Made by a program: the position numbers and the translations under genes. 64,000 nt of DNA, from positions 1-64,000 of the forward strand of contig JAHJSA010000071.1 of NCBI GenBank assembly GCA_018830645.1, given 5' to 3'. Source of the DNA: Actinomycetota bacterium. Lineage in GTDB: Bacteria > Actinomycetota > Thermoleophilia > RBG-16-64-13. The notes beneath the pieces were generated by a model, which ran no database searches, was not told where the DNA came from, and saw only the letters and a list, made by a program, of their open reading frames with translations. Numbering within the stretch: the stretch's first letter is position 1; every line of letters starts with the position of its first letter. Of the stretch, positions 41,609-49,319 are shown one piece after another.

Positions 41609-42754
41609 ATGGCGAGGCTCGTCTTCGAGAAGACACGGTATGTCACCCGGCTGGAGCAGATCGAAGGCCTTTCGGAGCGTGAGCTGGCCGCTCTGACGGA
41701 GGTAGCCGACCTCTACGCTTTTCGCGCGAACAGCTACTACCTCGGGCTGATCGACTGGAGCGACCCGGCGGATCCGTTGCGCCGCATCATCATCCCCAGC
41801 ACCGAGGAACTCGAGGACTGGGGTCACCTGGACGCCTCGAACGAGCACGCCTACACGAAGACGCCCGGACTCGAGCACAAGTACGAATGCACCGGGCTCC
41901 TACTGGTGAACGACCGCTGCGGAGGATACTGCCGATTCTGCTTCCGCAAGCGCCTTTTCATGCAGGAGAACACGGAGGTCGTGCGCGATGTCGGCCCCGG
42001 CATCGAGTACATCCGCGCTCATCCGGAGATTAACAACGTGTTGCTCACCGGCGGCGACGCACTCCTTCTCTCGACGAAGCGGCTCGACCGCATCCTGGGC
42101 GAACTCCGCTCCATTGATCACGTGCAGATCATCCGATTGGGCACCAAGATGCCCGCGCTCAACCCCTTCCGCGTCATCGACGACCCGACGCTGCTCGACA
42201 TGCTGCAGCGTCACGGCCGCGACGACCGCAAGATCTACGTGATGACCCACTTCAACCACCCGGGCGAACTGACGCCGGAGGCCCTCGAAGCCATCGGACT
42301 CCTGCAGCAGGCCGGCGCGGTGACCGCCAACCAGACACCGCTGCTGCGCGGAGTGAACGACGACCCCGTGATACTCGGCGAGCTGTTCAACCGCTTGTCG
42401 TACGCGGGCATACCCCCCTACTACGTGTTCATCGGGCGCCCCACGAAAGGCAACCATCACTTCGCGGTGCCGGTGGAGGAAGCCTTCGCCATCTTCGAGA
42501 GCGCTCGAGCCCGCTGCTCCGGGCCGGCCATGCGCGCCCGCTTGGTGATGTCGCACACGTCCGGAAAGATCGAAGTGGTGGGCCGCACCCGGAGGCAGAC
42601 CTTCTTCCGCTACCATCGCTCGGCCGATCCCGCCAAGAGGCTGCGTTTCATGGCTTACGGGAGCAACCCAGAGGCTTTCTGGTTCGACGACTATCGCGGA
42701 ACCAGCAGGGACTTCGTTCCACACGCCCCGGTCGAAAGTTTCGGTCCGAACTGA
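41609..42754 (+). CDS. KamA-family radical SAM aminomutase
   Basis: 381 residues with the radical SAM motif CGGYCRFCF (C104, C108, C111). The KamA-family PLP-binding region near the C-terminus reads LVMSHTSGKIEVVG, whose Lys is a candidate PLP ligand. It resembles lysine 2,3-aminomutase but is shorter than characterised enzymes and stands alone without kamD/E, kal or ablB, so lysine fermentation or N-acetyl-beta-lysine synthesis cannot be claimed. ATG follows AAAGGAGG at 7 bases. Confidence 0.9.
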   Translation: MARLVFEKTRYVTRLEQIEGLSERELAALTEVADLYAFRANSYYLGLIDWSDPADPLRRIIIPSTEELEDWGHLDASNEHAYTKTPGLEHKYECTGLLLVNDRCGGYCRFCFRKRLFMQENTEVVRDVGPGIEYIRAHPEINNVLLTGGDALLLSTKRLDRILGELRSIDHVQIIRLGTKMPALNPFRVIDDPTLLDMLQRHGRDDRKIYVMTHFNHPGELTPEALEAIGLLQQAGAVTANQTPLLRGVNDDPVILGELFNRLSYAGIPPYYVFIGRPTKGNHHFAVPVEEAFAIFESARARCSGPAMRARLVMSHTSGKIEVVGRTRRQTFFRYHRSADPAKRLRFMAYGSNPEAFWFDDYRGTSRDFVPHAPVESFGPN

Positions 42755-42884
42755 CCTCTCGAGCCGGCGGGAGATCCCGGCGGGTGGCGAGGAGTCTTCG
42801 GGGCGACCGGATCGGCGCCTCCGGAGGCGGTCTCAGGGCCGGCGGCCTCAGGCGTTATATGGCGTCGGAAGATCACGCGCGCGA

Positions 42885-45809
42885 CTATCGACCCGCCGGG
42901 ACGTCGCCATGCAGCGCGAGGGCGAGCACTTCGGCCAGGTGGAGGGCCTGCCTATCGCTGAGCTGCGCCACCTGCTCGCGGCAACTGAAGCCGTCGGCCA
43001 CGACGAGGGCCTCCTCGGACGCGGCGCGCACCGCGGGCAGGAGCACGCGTTCGCCTGCCTGCACCGAGACCGGGTAGTGGCGTTCGTCGAAGCCGAACGG
43101 ACCGGCCATGCCACAGCAGCCGGAATCGAGTTCGGCGACCTCGAGGCCCAGGCCGCGTAGCACCCGCCCGTCGGCCTCGGAGCCGAGGACGGCCCGCTGG
43201 TGGCAGTGGATATGAAGCACCGCCTCACCTTCGAGCCCAGGCAGACGGAAATCACCGCCCACCGGCTTCGCGTACTGGGCGCCGAGCCCGGCCGCGGCGC
43301 CATCGAGGAACTCGGCGAGTGTGAAACTCTGCGCCGCCAGAAGGCGGGCCCGCGGGTCGTCGGGGAACAGACCCACCAGCTCGTCGCGGAACACCGAGAG
43401 GCAACTCGGCTCCAGACCAACCACGGGCACCCCCGCCTCGAGCCGCGGCCCGAGCGCGTCGAGCACCTTGAGGAGGAGGCGCTTCGCGAGCCCGAGCATG
43501 CCGAAGTCGTAGAGCGGGCGGCCGCAGCACAAGCGCTCTTGGGGCACGGTCACCCGGAACCCCGCGGCCTCCAGCACGTGGACGGCCGCCCGGGCGGTGG
43601 CGGGGTGGAAGTGGTTGTTGAAGGTGTCGGGCCAGAGGATCACCTCGGGGCCGCCGTCCCAAGGCTGATGCTCCCGCCGGAACCAGTTCTTGAAGGTGCG
43701 GAGAGCGAACTCGGGCAGACGGCGCTCCGGCGCCACCCCGATCAGGCGCTTCGCCAGGGCACCGGTGACTCGCCCCTGCGCCACCCGGTTCGCCACCGTG
43801 GGGGCGAGCGAGGCCAAGCGGGCCCACCAGTAGATCAGGCCCATGGTGTACGCGGAGAGCGGTCTCACCCGGCCGCGATAGTAGTGCGAGAGGAACTCGG
43901 CCTTGTAGGTGGCCATGTCCACGTTGACGGGGCACTCACCCTTGCAGGCCTTGCAGGCCAGGCAGAGGTCGAGGGCCTCGCGCACCTCCTCGTTCCGCCA
44001 GCCTCCGGTGAGCAGGTCGCCCTGAAGCGCCTCCCACAGGAGCCGGGCGCGGCCGCGCGTGGAGTGCGTCTCTTCGAGGGTGGCCATGTAGCTCGGGCAC
44101 ATGACCCCGTGCTTGTTGCGCCTGCATTTGCCCACACCCACGCAGCGCAGCAACGCGTCGCCGAACCTGCCGGCGTCGTCGGCGAAGCTGAACTCCGTGG
44201 CCGGGTGCACGGGTTCGTAGCCCACGCCCAGGCGGAGGTCTTCGTCGAGGGGGCGGGCGTCGAGCAACTTGCCGGGGTTCATCATGCCCGCCGGGTCCCA
44301 GAGCCGCTTGAACTCCCGGAAGGCCTCCATCCACTCGTCGCCGTACATGATGGGCAGGAGTTCGCCGCGGGCCTGTCCGTCGCCGTGCTCGCCCGAAAGC
44401 GAGCCACCGTAGCTCACGGCCAGCTCCGCGGCTTCCACCACGAAGTCGCGCAGGTAGTCGCCGAGCTTCTCGGGGGCGATGCCCACGTCCTCCCATCCGG
44501 GCCAGCCGGGCTCGTCGCCGGCGCCGCGGGCGGCGGCGGCGAGCCCGGCCTCTCTGATCGCCCACACCAGCTTCGCCTCGGCGGGGTCCTCGAAGGCCCG
44601 CACGGTGGGCGGGTCGTCCTCGCGCTCGAGCGCCTCGACGAGAGACCGAGCCTTCGCGTCGGCCTCCTCGCGGGTGTCGGCGCCCACTTCGGCGAAGAGC
44701 CAGCCTCGGCCCGGGAGCAGGAGCAGGTGCTTCTTCTCGGCCGGCGACTTCACCCGGATGTTGTCGGCGATGACGTCGTCGATGCCTTCCAGCCCGATGA
44801 CCCCGTGGTCGAGCACCGTGGTGATGTGCCGGCTCGCCTGACTGATGTCGGGATAGCCGAGCACCACCGTCGAACGGGCCGGAGGACTGTGCACGAGTCT
44901 CACCGTCGCTTCAAGCACGATCACGCAGTTGTTCTCGCTGCCCACCAGGGCGCGTGCGACGTTGAACCCGTTCTCGGGCAGCAGCTGGTCGAGCCCGTAG
45001 CCGGAGACCCGTCGCGGGATGTCGGGGAAACGCTCGCGGATGAGGTCGGCGTATCGGTCGCGGAGGCTCAGGAGACCCGCGTAGATCTCGGCGCGGCGAC
45101 CGCCGGCGGCGAGGATGGTCTCGAGTTCCTCCTGGCCGGTCTCGCCCACGCGGAACCGGTGTCCGTCATAGGTGAGCACGTCGAGTTCCACCACATTGTG
45201 CACGGTCTTACCGGCCATGACCGAGTGCACGCCGCAGGAGTCGTTCCCGATCATGCCTCCCATGGTGCAGCGGTCGTGGGTGGAGGGGTCGGGGCCGAAG
45301 GTGAGGTGGTGTTCCTCGGCGGCATCGCGCAGGTCGTCGAGGATCACCCCGGGTTGCACGCGGGCGATACGACGTTCGGGGTCTAACTCAAGGATGTTGT
45401 TCATGTACTTCGAGAAGTCGAGCACCACGGCGACGTTGCAGGCCTGGCCGGCCAGGCTGGTGCCGCCGCCGCGCGCCAAGATCGGCACACCATGCTCGCG
45501 GCACACCGCGACGGCGGCCTCCACGTCGGCGGCGTCGCGGGGGATCACCACACCGATAGGCACCTGCCGGTAGTTGGAGGAATCGGTGGCGTAGAGGGCA
45601 CGGCTGCCGCGGTCGAAACGCACCTCGCCGCGTACGGCATCGCGCAGCATGGCGCTGACGGCCGCACTGACCGCGGCGGCTGCACCGGCGGCGCCTATAC
45701 CGGCTGAGGACCGGGGCGAGGCAGCCGCATGCGGATCCGCGAGGGTAGCGGCGGCGCCCGAGGCGAAGTTCAGGGGCGGGATCGAGCTGTGATCGGGTGG
45801 CCGTTCCAT
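42885..45809 (-). CDS. FAD/Fe-S D-2-hydroxyacid dehydrogenase (YdiJ-like)
   Basis: 974 residues. After an Ala-rich N-terminus come the FAD-binding PCMH domain (PILARGGGTSLAGQACN, SGYGLDQLLPENGFNV) and its C-terminal FAD-linked domain (SLSGEHGDGQARGELL, MNPGKLL). A ferredoxin-like region follows with CRRNKHGVMCP and CLACKACKGECP, and then a CCG (heterodisulfide-reductase-like) domain with RLCCGRPLYDFG and DSGCCGMAGPFG. This is the architecture of YdiJ/D2HGDH-type enzymes, which oxidise D-2-hydroxyglutarate or D-lactate and pass electrons to quinone or another carrier. Likely peripheral membrane, physiologically linked to the respiratory complex at 1-2.7 kb. Confidence 0.92.
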   Translation of the reverse strand: MERPPDHSSIPPLNFASGAAATLADPHAAASPRSSAGIGAAGAAAAVSAAVSAMLRDAVRGEVRFDRGSRALYATDSSNYRQVPIGVVIPRDAADVEAAVAVCREHGVPILARGGGTSLAGQACNVAVVLDFSKYMNNILELDPERRIARVQPGVILDDLRDAAEEHHLTFGPDPSTHDRCTMGGMIGNDSCGVHSVMAGKTVHNVVELDVLTYDGHRFRVGETGQEELETILAAGGRRAEIYAGLLSLRDRYADLIRERFPDIPRRVSGYGLDQLLPENGFNVARALVGSENNCVIVLEATVRLVHSPPARSTVVLGYPDISQASRHITTVLDHGVIGLEGIDDVIADNIRVKSPAEKKHLLLLPGRGWLFAEVGADTREEADAKARSLVEALEREDDPPTVRAFEDPAEAKLVWAIREAGLAAAARGAGDEPGWPGWEDVGIAPEKLGDYLRDFVVEAAELAVSYGGSLSGEHGDGQARGELLPIMYGDEWMEAFREFKRLWDPAGMMNPGKLLDARPLDEDLRLGVGYEPVHPATEFSFADDAGRFGDALLRCVGVGKCRRNKHGVMCPSYMATLEETHSTRGRARLLWEALQGDLLTGGWRNEEVREALDLCLACKACKGECPVNVDMATYKAEFLSHYYRGRVRPLSAYTMGLIYWWARLASLAPTVANRVAQGRVTGALAKRLIGVAPERRLPEFALRTFKNWFRREHQPWDGGPEVILWPDTFNNHFHPATARAAVHVLEAAGFRVTVPQERLCCGRPLYDFGMLGLAKRLLLKVLDALGPRLEAGVPVVGLEPSCLSVFRDELVGLFPDDPRARLLAAQSFTLAEFLDGAAAGLGAQYAKPVGGDFRLPGLEGEAVLHIHCHQRAVLGSEADGRVLRGLGLEVAELDSGCCGMAGPFGFDERHYPVSVQAGERVLLPAVRAASEEALVVADGFSCREQVAQLSDRQALHLAEVLALALHGDVPAGR

Positions 45810-45939
45810 CGGACAGGGCTTCTTCCCGACACCGGGTCGCCGTGAACACTCAGCATGTCGCCAGAAATCGACTCACGTGCTAAACCCTGCCGACCAACGC
45901 GCCGATAGGGAAGAAGCAGAGCAACGTGGCCCGATCCCG

Positions 45940-46266
45940 ATGGCGGTGATAATGAAGGACCCGGTACACAAGAAGCAGGAACCCCAGGTGTGCACGCGGT
46001 GCGCCTCCCATCTCGCCCAACCTCAGGATTGGCTGAGGATGGACGACAGTACGTGGCAGGTGACGGTGCGGTGTCCGGAGTGCTACGTGCGCTACGACGT
46101 CACCCTCGACCAGGATCAGGTGAACCGCCTCTCCTATGCGCTCGAAGGGGGGTTCCAGCAGCTCCTCGAAGAGGTGGACCGGCTGGATCACGAGGCCTTC
46201 GAAGAGGATTGCCGGGCGCTGATCCACGCGCTCCGCAGTGATAGCATCTATCCCATGGACTTCTAG
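45940..46266 (+). CDS. Small zinc-binding protein of unknown function
   Basis: 108 residues. Two Cys pairs, CTRC and CPEC, surround a Trp-rich segment (QDWLRMDDSTWQVTVR); a helical acidic C-terminus follows. Such proteins are common in Actinomycetota but unnamed. ATG at 45940 chosen; 45952 is an alternative. Two hairpins lie after it. Confidence 0.65.
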   Translation: MAVIMKDPVHKKQEPQVCTRCASHLAQPQDWLRMDDSTWQVTVRCPECYVRYDVTLDQDQVNRLSYALEGGFQQLLEEVDRLDHEAFEEDCRALIHALRSDSIYPMDF

Positions 46267-46348
46267 GCCGGCTCTCCCTTCCGTCCGGAATCCCCCGCCG
46301 GACGTTCAGCCGGCCGCTCAGAGGCCCTCGACAGTACGCGTCGGGGGC
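46267..46348 (+). terminator. Two consecutive hairpins after the zinc-binding gene
   Basis: First: GGCCGGCT (46267-46274) with AGCCGGCC (46305-46312), containing an inner GTCCGG/CCGGAC stem. Second: GCCCTCGAC (46324-46332) with GTCGGGGGC (46340-46348, one G-T pair), followed by TTCTGTCTT. The second is the likelier terminator. Confidence 0.6.
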
Positions 46349-46412
46349 TTCTGTCTTCTCAGATCCACCACCCCCTCCGTAAGGCTTAGGGATTGATTCG
46401 CACCTCTGGCCA

Positions 46413-46432
46413 ATATACCCCCTATGGTATAT
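46413..46432 (+). promoter_or_regulatory. CsoR/CstR-like palindrome upstream of osmC
   Basis: ATATACCCCCTATGGTATAT has ATATACC/GGTATAT arms. It resembles the C-tract palindromes (ATACCCC...GGTAT) bound by CsoR-family regulators including the persulfide sensor CstR, which commonly control sulfur-handling and OsmC-type genes. Its TATGGT/TATATG part could also hold the -10 box. Confidence 0.45.
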
Positions 46433-46459
46433 GCTACGAGGCGCACGCGGAACGCGGGC

Positions 46460-46529
46460 GGTCCCGGGCTGATCCCCGCGGACCCGGTTGCGGAGAGCGG
46501 CGATCCCGGCTGGTCCCCGCGGACCCGGT
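46460..46529 (+). repeat. Two 28-bp direct repeats in the osmC leader
   Basis: Copies at 46461-46488 and 46502-46529, each ending CCCCGCGGACCCGGT and each able to fold (GGTCC with GGACC). They lie between the palindrome and the osmC start. Confidence 0.6.
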
Positions 46530-46562
46530 ATACATGAACGAATCGAAAGGCAGGTCCCGTTG

Positions 46563-46958
46563 ATGGAGATGAAGGTTTACTTCCCCGGCAACAAGCGGGT
46601 GTTCGCGGACTACAAGGGCTTCACGATCGAGACAGACCAGCCCGAGCACGGCGGGGGTGACGACACCGCGCCGGCTCCGTTCGACCTCTTCATCGCGAGC
46701 ATCGGCACGTGCGCCGGCATCTTCATGCTGGGCTTCATGCAGCAGCGCGATATCTCCACCGAGGGCGCCGGCATCACGCTGCGCACCGAGCGCGACCCCG
46801 AAGCGGGCCTGATCGGCCGCATCGTGCTCGACCTGCACCTGCCGTCGGACTTCCCCGAGAAATACAAGGCCGCCGTCGTGAACGCCGTCGAGTTGTGCAC
46901 GGTGAAGCGCCACATGCATCAGCCGCCGGAGTTCGTGGTGAACGCCTCTATCGTGTAG
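46563..46958 (+). CDS. OsmC-family protein
   Basis: 131 residues with the two family cysteines in SIGTCAGIF (C50) and ELCTVKRH (C112), which in OsmC/Ohr proteins reduce hydroperoxides or handle persulfides. No Ohr-specific features seen. Start ATG at 46563; a TTG one codon earlier is possible. The CsoR/CstR-like palindrome about 130 bases upstream fits sulfur or peroxide control. Confidence 0.88.
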   Translation: MEMKVYFPGNKRVFADYKGFTIETDQPEHGGGDDTAPAPFDLFIASIGTCAGIFMLGFMQQRDISTEGAGITLRTERDPEAGLIGRIVLDLHLPSDFPEKYKAAVVNAVELCTVKRHMHQPPEFVVNASIV

Positions 46959-46996
46959 TCCTCCGCGAGGACCACGACGGGCGGCTCGGCGGTTCC

Positions 46997-47923
46997 TCAG
47001 ACCTCCCCGGTCTTCCAGCGGGGTAGTTCGTCGACCACGGCCTCCGCGGCCTGACGGAATAGGTCACCGCGACCCTCGCCGAGCACGTCGGCCAAGGTGC
47101 GCAGCGACGACACGGTGGGCTTCCACCCGAACACCTCCATCGAGACCACCACACGCCCGGGGCTTCGCCGCCCCGCGACGGGCCGGTCGGTGTGCGCTGC
47201 GGCCACCGCGTCGAGGATGTGCTCGAGTTCCTCCGGAGGGAAGGCGCCGATCTCTCGATGGTCAACGCCGTCCACGATGCCGTGCAGGTGCACCACGCTC
47301 AGGCGACGCCCGAAGCGCTCCAGGTGCTCCTCCACGTCGCCACCGTGCATGAGCAAGTGCCCCACGTCCAAGGTGACGCCGAGATCGTGGGTGTCGAGGA
47401 GGTCGTCTACCCACTCGTAGGGGAATTGAAGGTTCTCCACCGCGAGGGGGAACTCACCCGTCTCTCGCCGGAGCCGGGCCAGGGACTCTCCAAGGGCTTC
47501 CTGCCACTGCGTATGTACCTCAGCCGGCAGTTCGTGCAGAGACTCAGGCCGCTCACCGAAAGCCGGGTGGTAGCGCAGTGGGAGCTCGGGGTGCACGACG
47601 AACGCGTGAGGCTCGAGACCGAGTGTGAGATCCACCACGCGCAGGCAGGTCTCCTGGGCCCGACGCCGGAGGTCGCGATCGTCCTCGCCGATGCCCACAT
47701 CCAAGGGTAGGTGTACCGTGAACCCGCAGGCCGAGTCGGCGCCCATGAGGCCGATGTCGCGGACATCCGCCCGAGAGGGGAGGTTCGACGCCTCGCCCTC
47801 GAAGAGGATGAGCTCGATGTCGTCGACGTACGGCGCCAGAAGCCGCACGTTCGGCAGGAGGCCGGCGGGGAGCACGTACGAGGTGGTGCCGAACAGGAGG
47901 GCGTCGAACCGGGCGTCGCTCAT
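46997..47923 (-). CDS. cbiR: Cobamide-remodelling phosphodiesterase CbiR
   Basis: 308 residues, a TIM-barrel protein of the AP-endonuclease-like fold (ADVRDIGLM, FVVHPELPLRYH, PLAVENLQFPYEW, VTLDVGHLLMHGGD, VVHLHGIVDGVDHREIGAF). These His/Asp/Glu-bearing strands correspond to metal ligands of CbiR, the enzyme that removes the lower ligand of cobamides to give cobinamide-phosphate for remodelling. It overlaps cobS by 4 bp, and CobS would attach the new lower ligand, so the pair makes sense together. Identification rests on the context plus fold motifs. Confidence 0.8.
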   Translation of the reverse strand: MSDARFDALLFGTTSYVLPAGLLPNVRLLAPYVDDIELILFEGEASNLPSRADVRDIGLMGADSACGFTVHLPLDVGIGEDDRDLRRRAQETCLRVVDLTLGLEPHAFVVHPELPLRYHPAFGERPESLHELPAEVHTQWQEALGESLARLRRETGEFPLAVENLQFPYEWVDDLLDTHDLGVTLDVGHLLMHGGDVEEHLERFGRRLSVVHLHGIVDGVDHREIGAFPPEELEHILDAVAAAHTDRPVAGRRSPGRVVVSMEVFGWKPTVSSLRTLADVLGEGRGDLFRQAAEAVVDELPRWKTGEV

Positions 47924-48816
47924 AGGGCGAGCCCCACCGATATCGCCAGCAGCGCCGCGGTGCGGGCCAGCTCCTGCGAGGCGCCGAGTACGTCGCCACC
48001 GATACCGCCGAGCAGGCGGGTCGCCGTGCGCAGGAGCCACACGGCCACTAGGAGGGCGGCGGCGGCGGCTAGGACCACGGGCAGCCAGCCGAGCCACCAT
48101 CCCGCGAGCACAACCGGCGCCGCCGCCGCCAGTCCCACCAACGCGTGTCGCGCGCCGAACCCCTCGAGGAACTGAGAACCGAGCCCACCGTGAGAGGGGC
48201 GACCCAGCCAGGCGAGCAGCAGATAGGGGAGACGCGCCGCGACCTCGGCCAGCACCACCGCCGCGGCCAGGACTCTCGACCCCGCGCCGAGCCACCCGGC
48301 GTCCGCGAAGGCTGCGGTCTGAGCGGCGATGCCCGCGAGCGCGGCGAAGCCGAGCAGGTAGGTGAAGAGCACCGCGGACACGGCGCCCACACCCGCCGAG
48401 TGATCGTGCATGACGCGTAGCCGCTTCTCGGTGTCTCCGTGCACCATGAGTCCGTCGCCGAGGTCGAGCAGCCCGTCGGTCTGATTGAAGCCGGTGAAGC
48501 CCACGACGACCAGCAGCAGCAGCGCGGCCATGGGTGTCGCCGGCAGGATGGAACCCCCTACCAGAGCGATCGCACCCGCGATCAGCCCTATGGTCCACCC
48601 CACGAGGGGCACCAGCGTGAAGGCTGCCACTACGTCTTCCAGCCGGGCCGACGCGCCCACGGGCAATCGCGAGAAGAAGCCAAGAAGCGCGCGAGGGTCG
48701 CCGGCAAGGGGGCGGCGAGCGGGATGCTGAGTCACGTCGGGGGTCGGGTGGGGGGTCGAGTGGGGGGTCGGGGGGCCGAGCTCGACGCCCTCGTCCGCTC
48801 TACGCTCTTCAGTCAC
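47920..48816 (-). CDS. cobS: Adenosylcobinamide-GDP ribazoletransferase (cobalamin synthase)
   Basis: 298 residues, membrane enzyme that joins adenosylcobinamide-GDP and alpha-ribazole (phosphate). The N-terminal FFSRLPVG and the Asp-rich catalytic segment TDGLLDLGDGLMVHG are present, with 7-8 membrane helices. GTG at 48816 has GGAGGG 8 bases upstream. The first 30 residues have a His-Pro-Thr repeat, unusual but cytosolic. ATGA overlap with cbiR. Confidence 0.95.
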   Translation of the reverse strand: MTEERRADEGVELGPPTPHSTPHPTPDVTQHPARRPLAGDPRALLGFFSRLPVGASARLEDVVAAFTLVPLVGWTIGLIAGAIALVGGSILPATPMAALLLLVVVGFTGFNQTDGLLDLGDGLMVHGDTEKRLRVMHDHSAGVGAVSAVLFTYLLGFAALAGIAAQTAAFADAGWLGAGSRVLAAAVVLAEVAARLPYLLLAWLGRPSHGGLGSQFLEGFGARHALVGLAAAAPVVLAGWWLGWLPVVLAAAAALLVAVWLLRTATRLLGGIGGDVLGASQELARTAALLAISVGLAL

Positions 48817-48997
48817 GAACCACGCCCTCCCTCCGGTGTACGGCGCCGGAGCCGTACGGTAGGAACCCCACGGAATGTAGCACGACGGAGCGGGCATCGA
48901 CCGAGGACTCAGCGGGTACGATAGGTGCGAGCGTGCTCCAGGTCGGCTCCACGGCCGGAATGCGCCGGGCGCGCGAGCGAGAGGCCGGAGGCACCGA

Positions 48998-49238
48998 ATG
49001 AGAGTCACGTGGAAGGGGGCCGTGTCGTTCGGTCTCGTCACCATCCCGGTCAAGGTGTTCGGTGCCACCGAGGCCAGATCCGTGGGGTTCCATCAGCTTC
49101 ACGATGAGGATTTCGGGCGGATCCAGTACCGGCGCTTCTGCTCGGTCTGCGAGAAAGAAGTGTCCTACGAGCACATCGTCCGCGGCCACGAGCACGAGAA
49201 GGAGTCGTACGTGGTCGTCGCCGACGTGGAGCGAATCC
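48998..49238 (+). pseudogene. 5' fragment of a ku gene
   Basis: A good GGAGG-ATG start followed by about 80 residues of bacterial Ku, the DNA-end-binding protein of non-homologous end joining: MRVTWKGAVSFGLVTIPVKV, then FHQLHDEDFGRIQYRRFCSV and YVVVADVERIR. After about 49235 the similarity ends; full-length Ku is about 270 residues. The remainder is replaced by the hairpin and the cobT end. No ligD is in the window. The fragment lacks the ring-forming and dimerisation parts, so it should be non-functional. Confidence 0.8.
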
Positions 49239-49275
49239 GGGACGCCCGGCCCGCTCGTCGAAGCCGAAGTGCAGT

Positions 49276-49312
49276 GGGGGCCCCGCCCGACATTGCCGGC
49301 CACGGGGCCCCC
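49276..49312 (-). terminator. 10-bp GC hairpin after cobT
   Basis: GGGGGCCCCG (49276-49285) pairs perfectly with CGGGGCCCCC (49303-49312), loop 17 bases, 8 bases beyond the cobT stop. It probably ends the long cobalamin transcript. No T tract on the minus-strand side. Confidence 0.6.
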
Positions 49313-49319
49313 TCCTCTC

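Noticed and set aside
41609-42754. Naming the KamA homologue lysine 2,3-aminomutase
   Set aside because: Length and lack of partner genes do not support the exact substrate; only family level is claimed.
43200-45386. A 728-codon open frame antisense to the FAD/Fe-S dehydrogenase
   Set aside because: Same GC-driven shadow effect; composition is His/Glu/Arg-rich and unlike a protein family.
46533-46562. An ATG at 46533 as the start of osmC
   Set aside because: It is out of frame with the OsmC sequence and meets a stop within ten codons.
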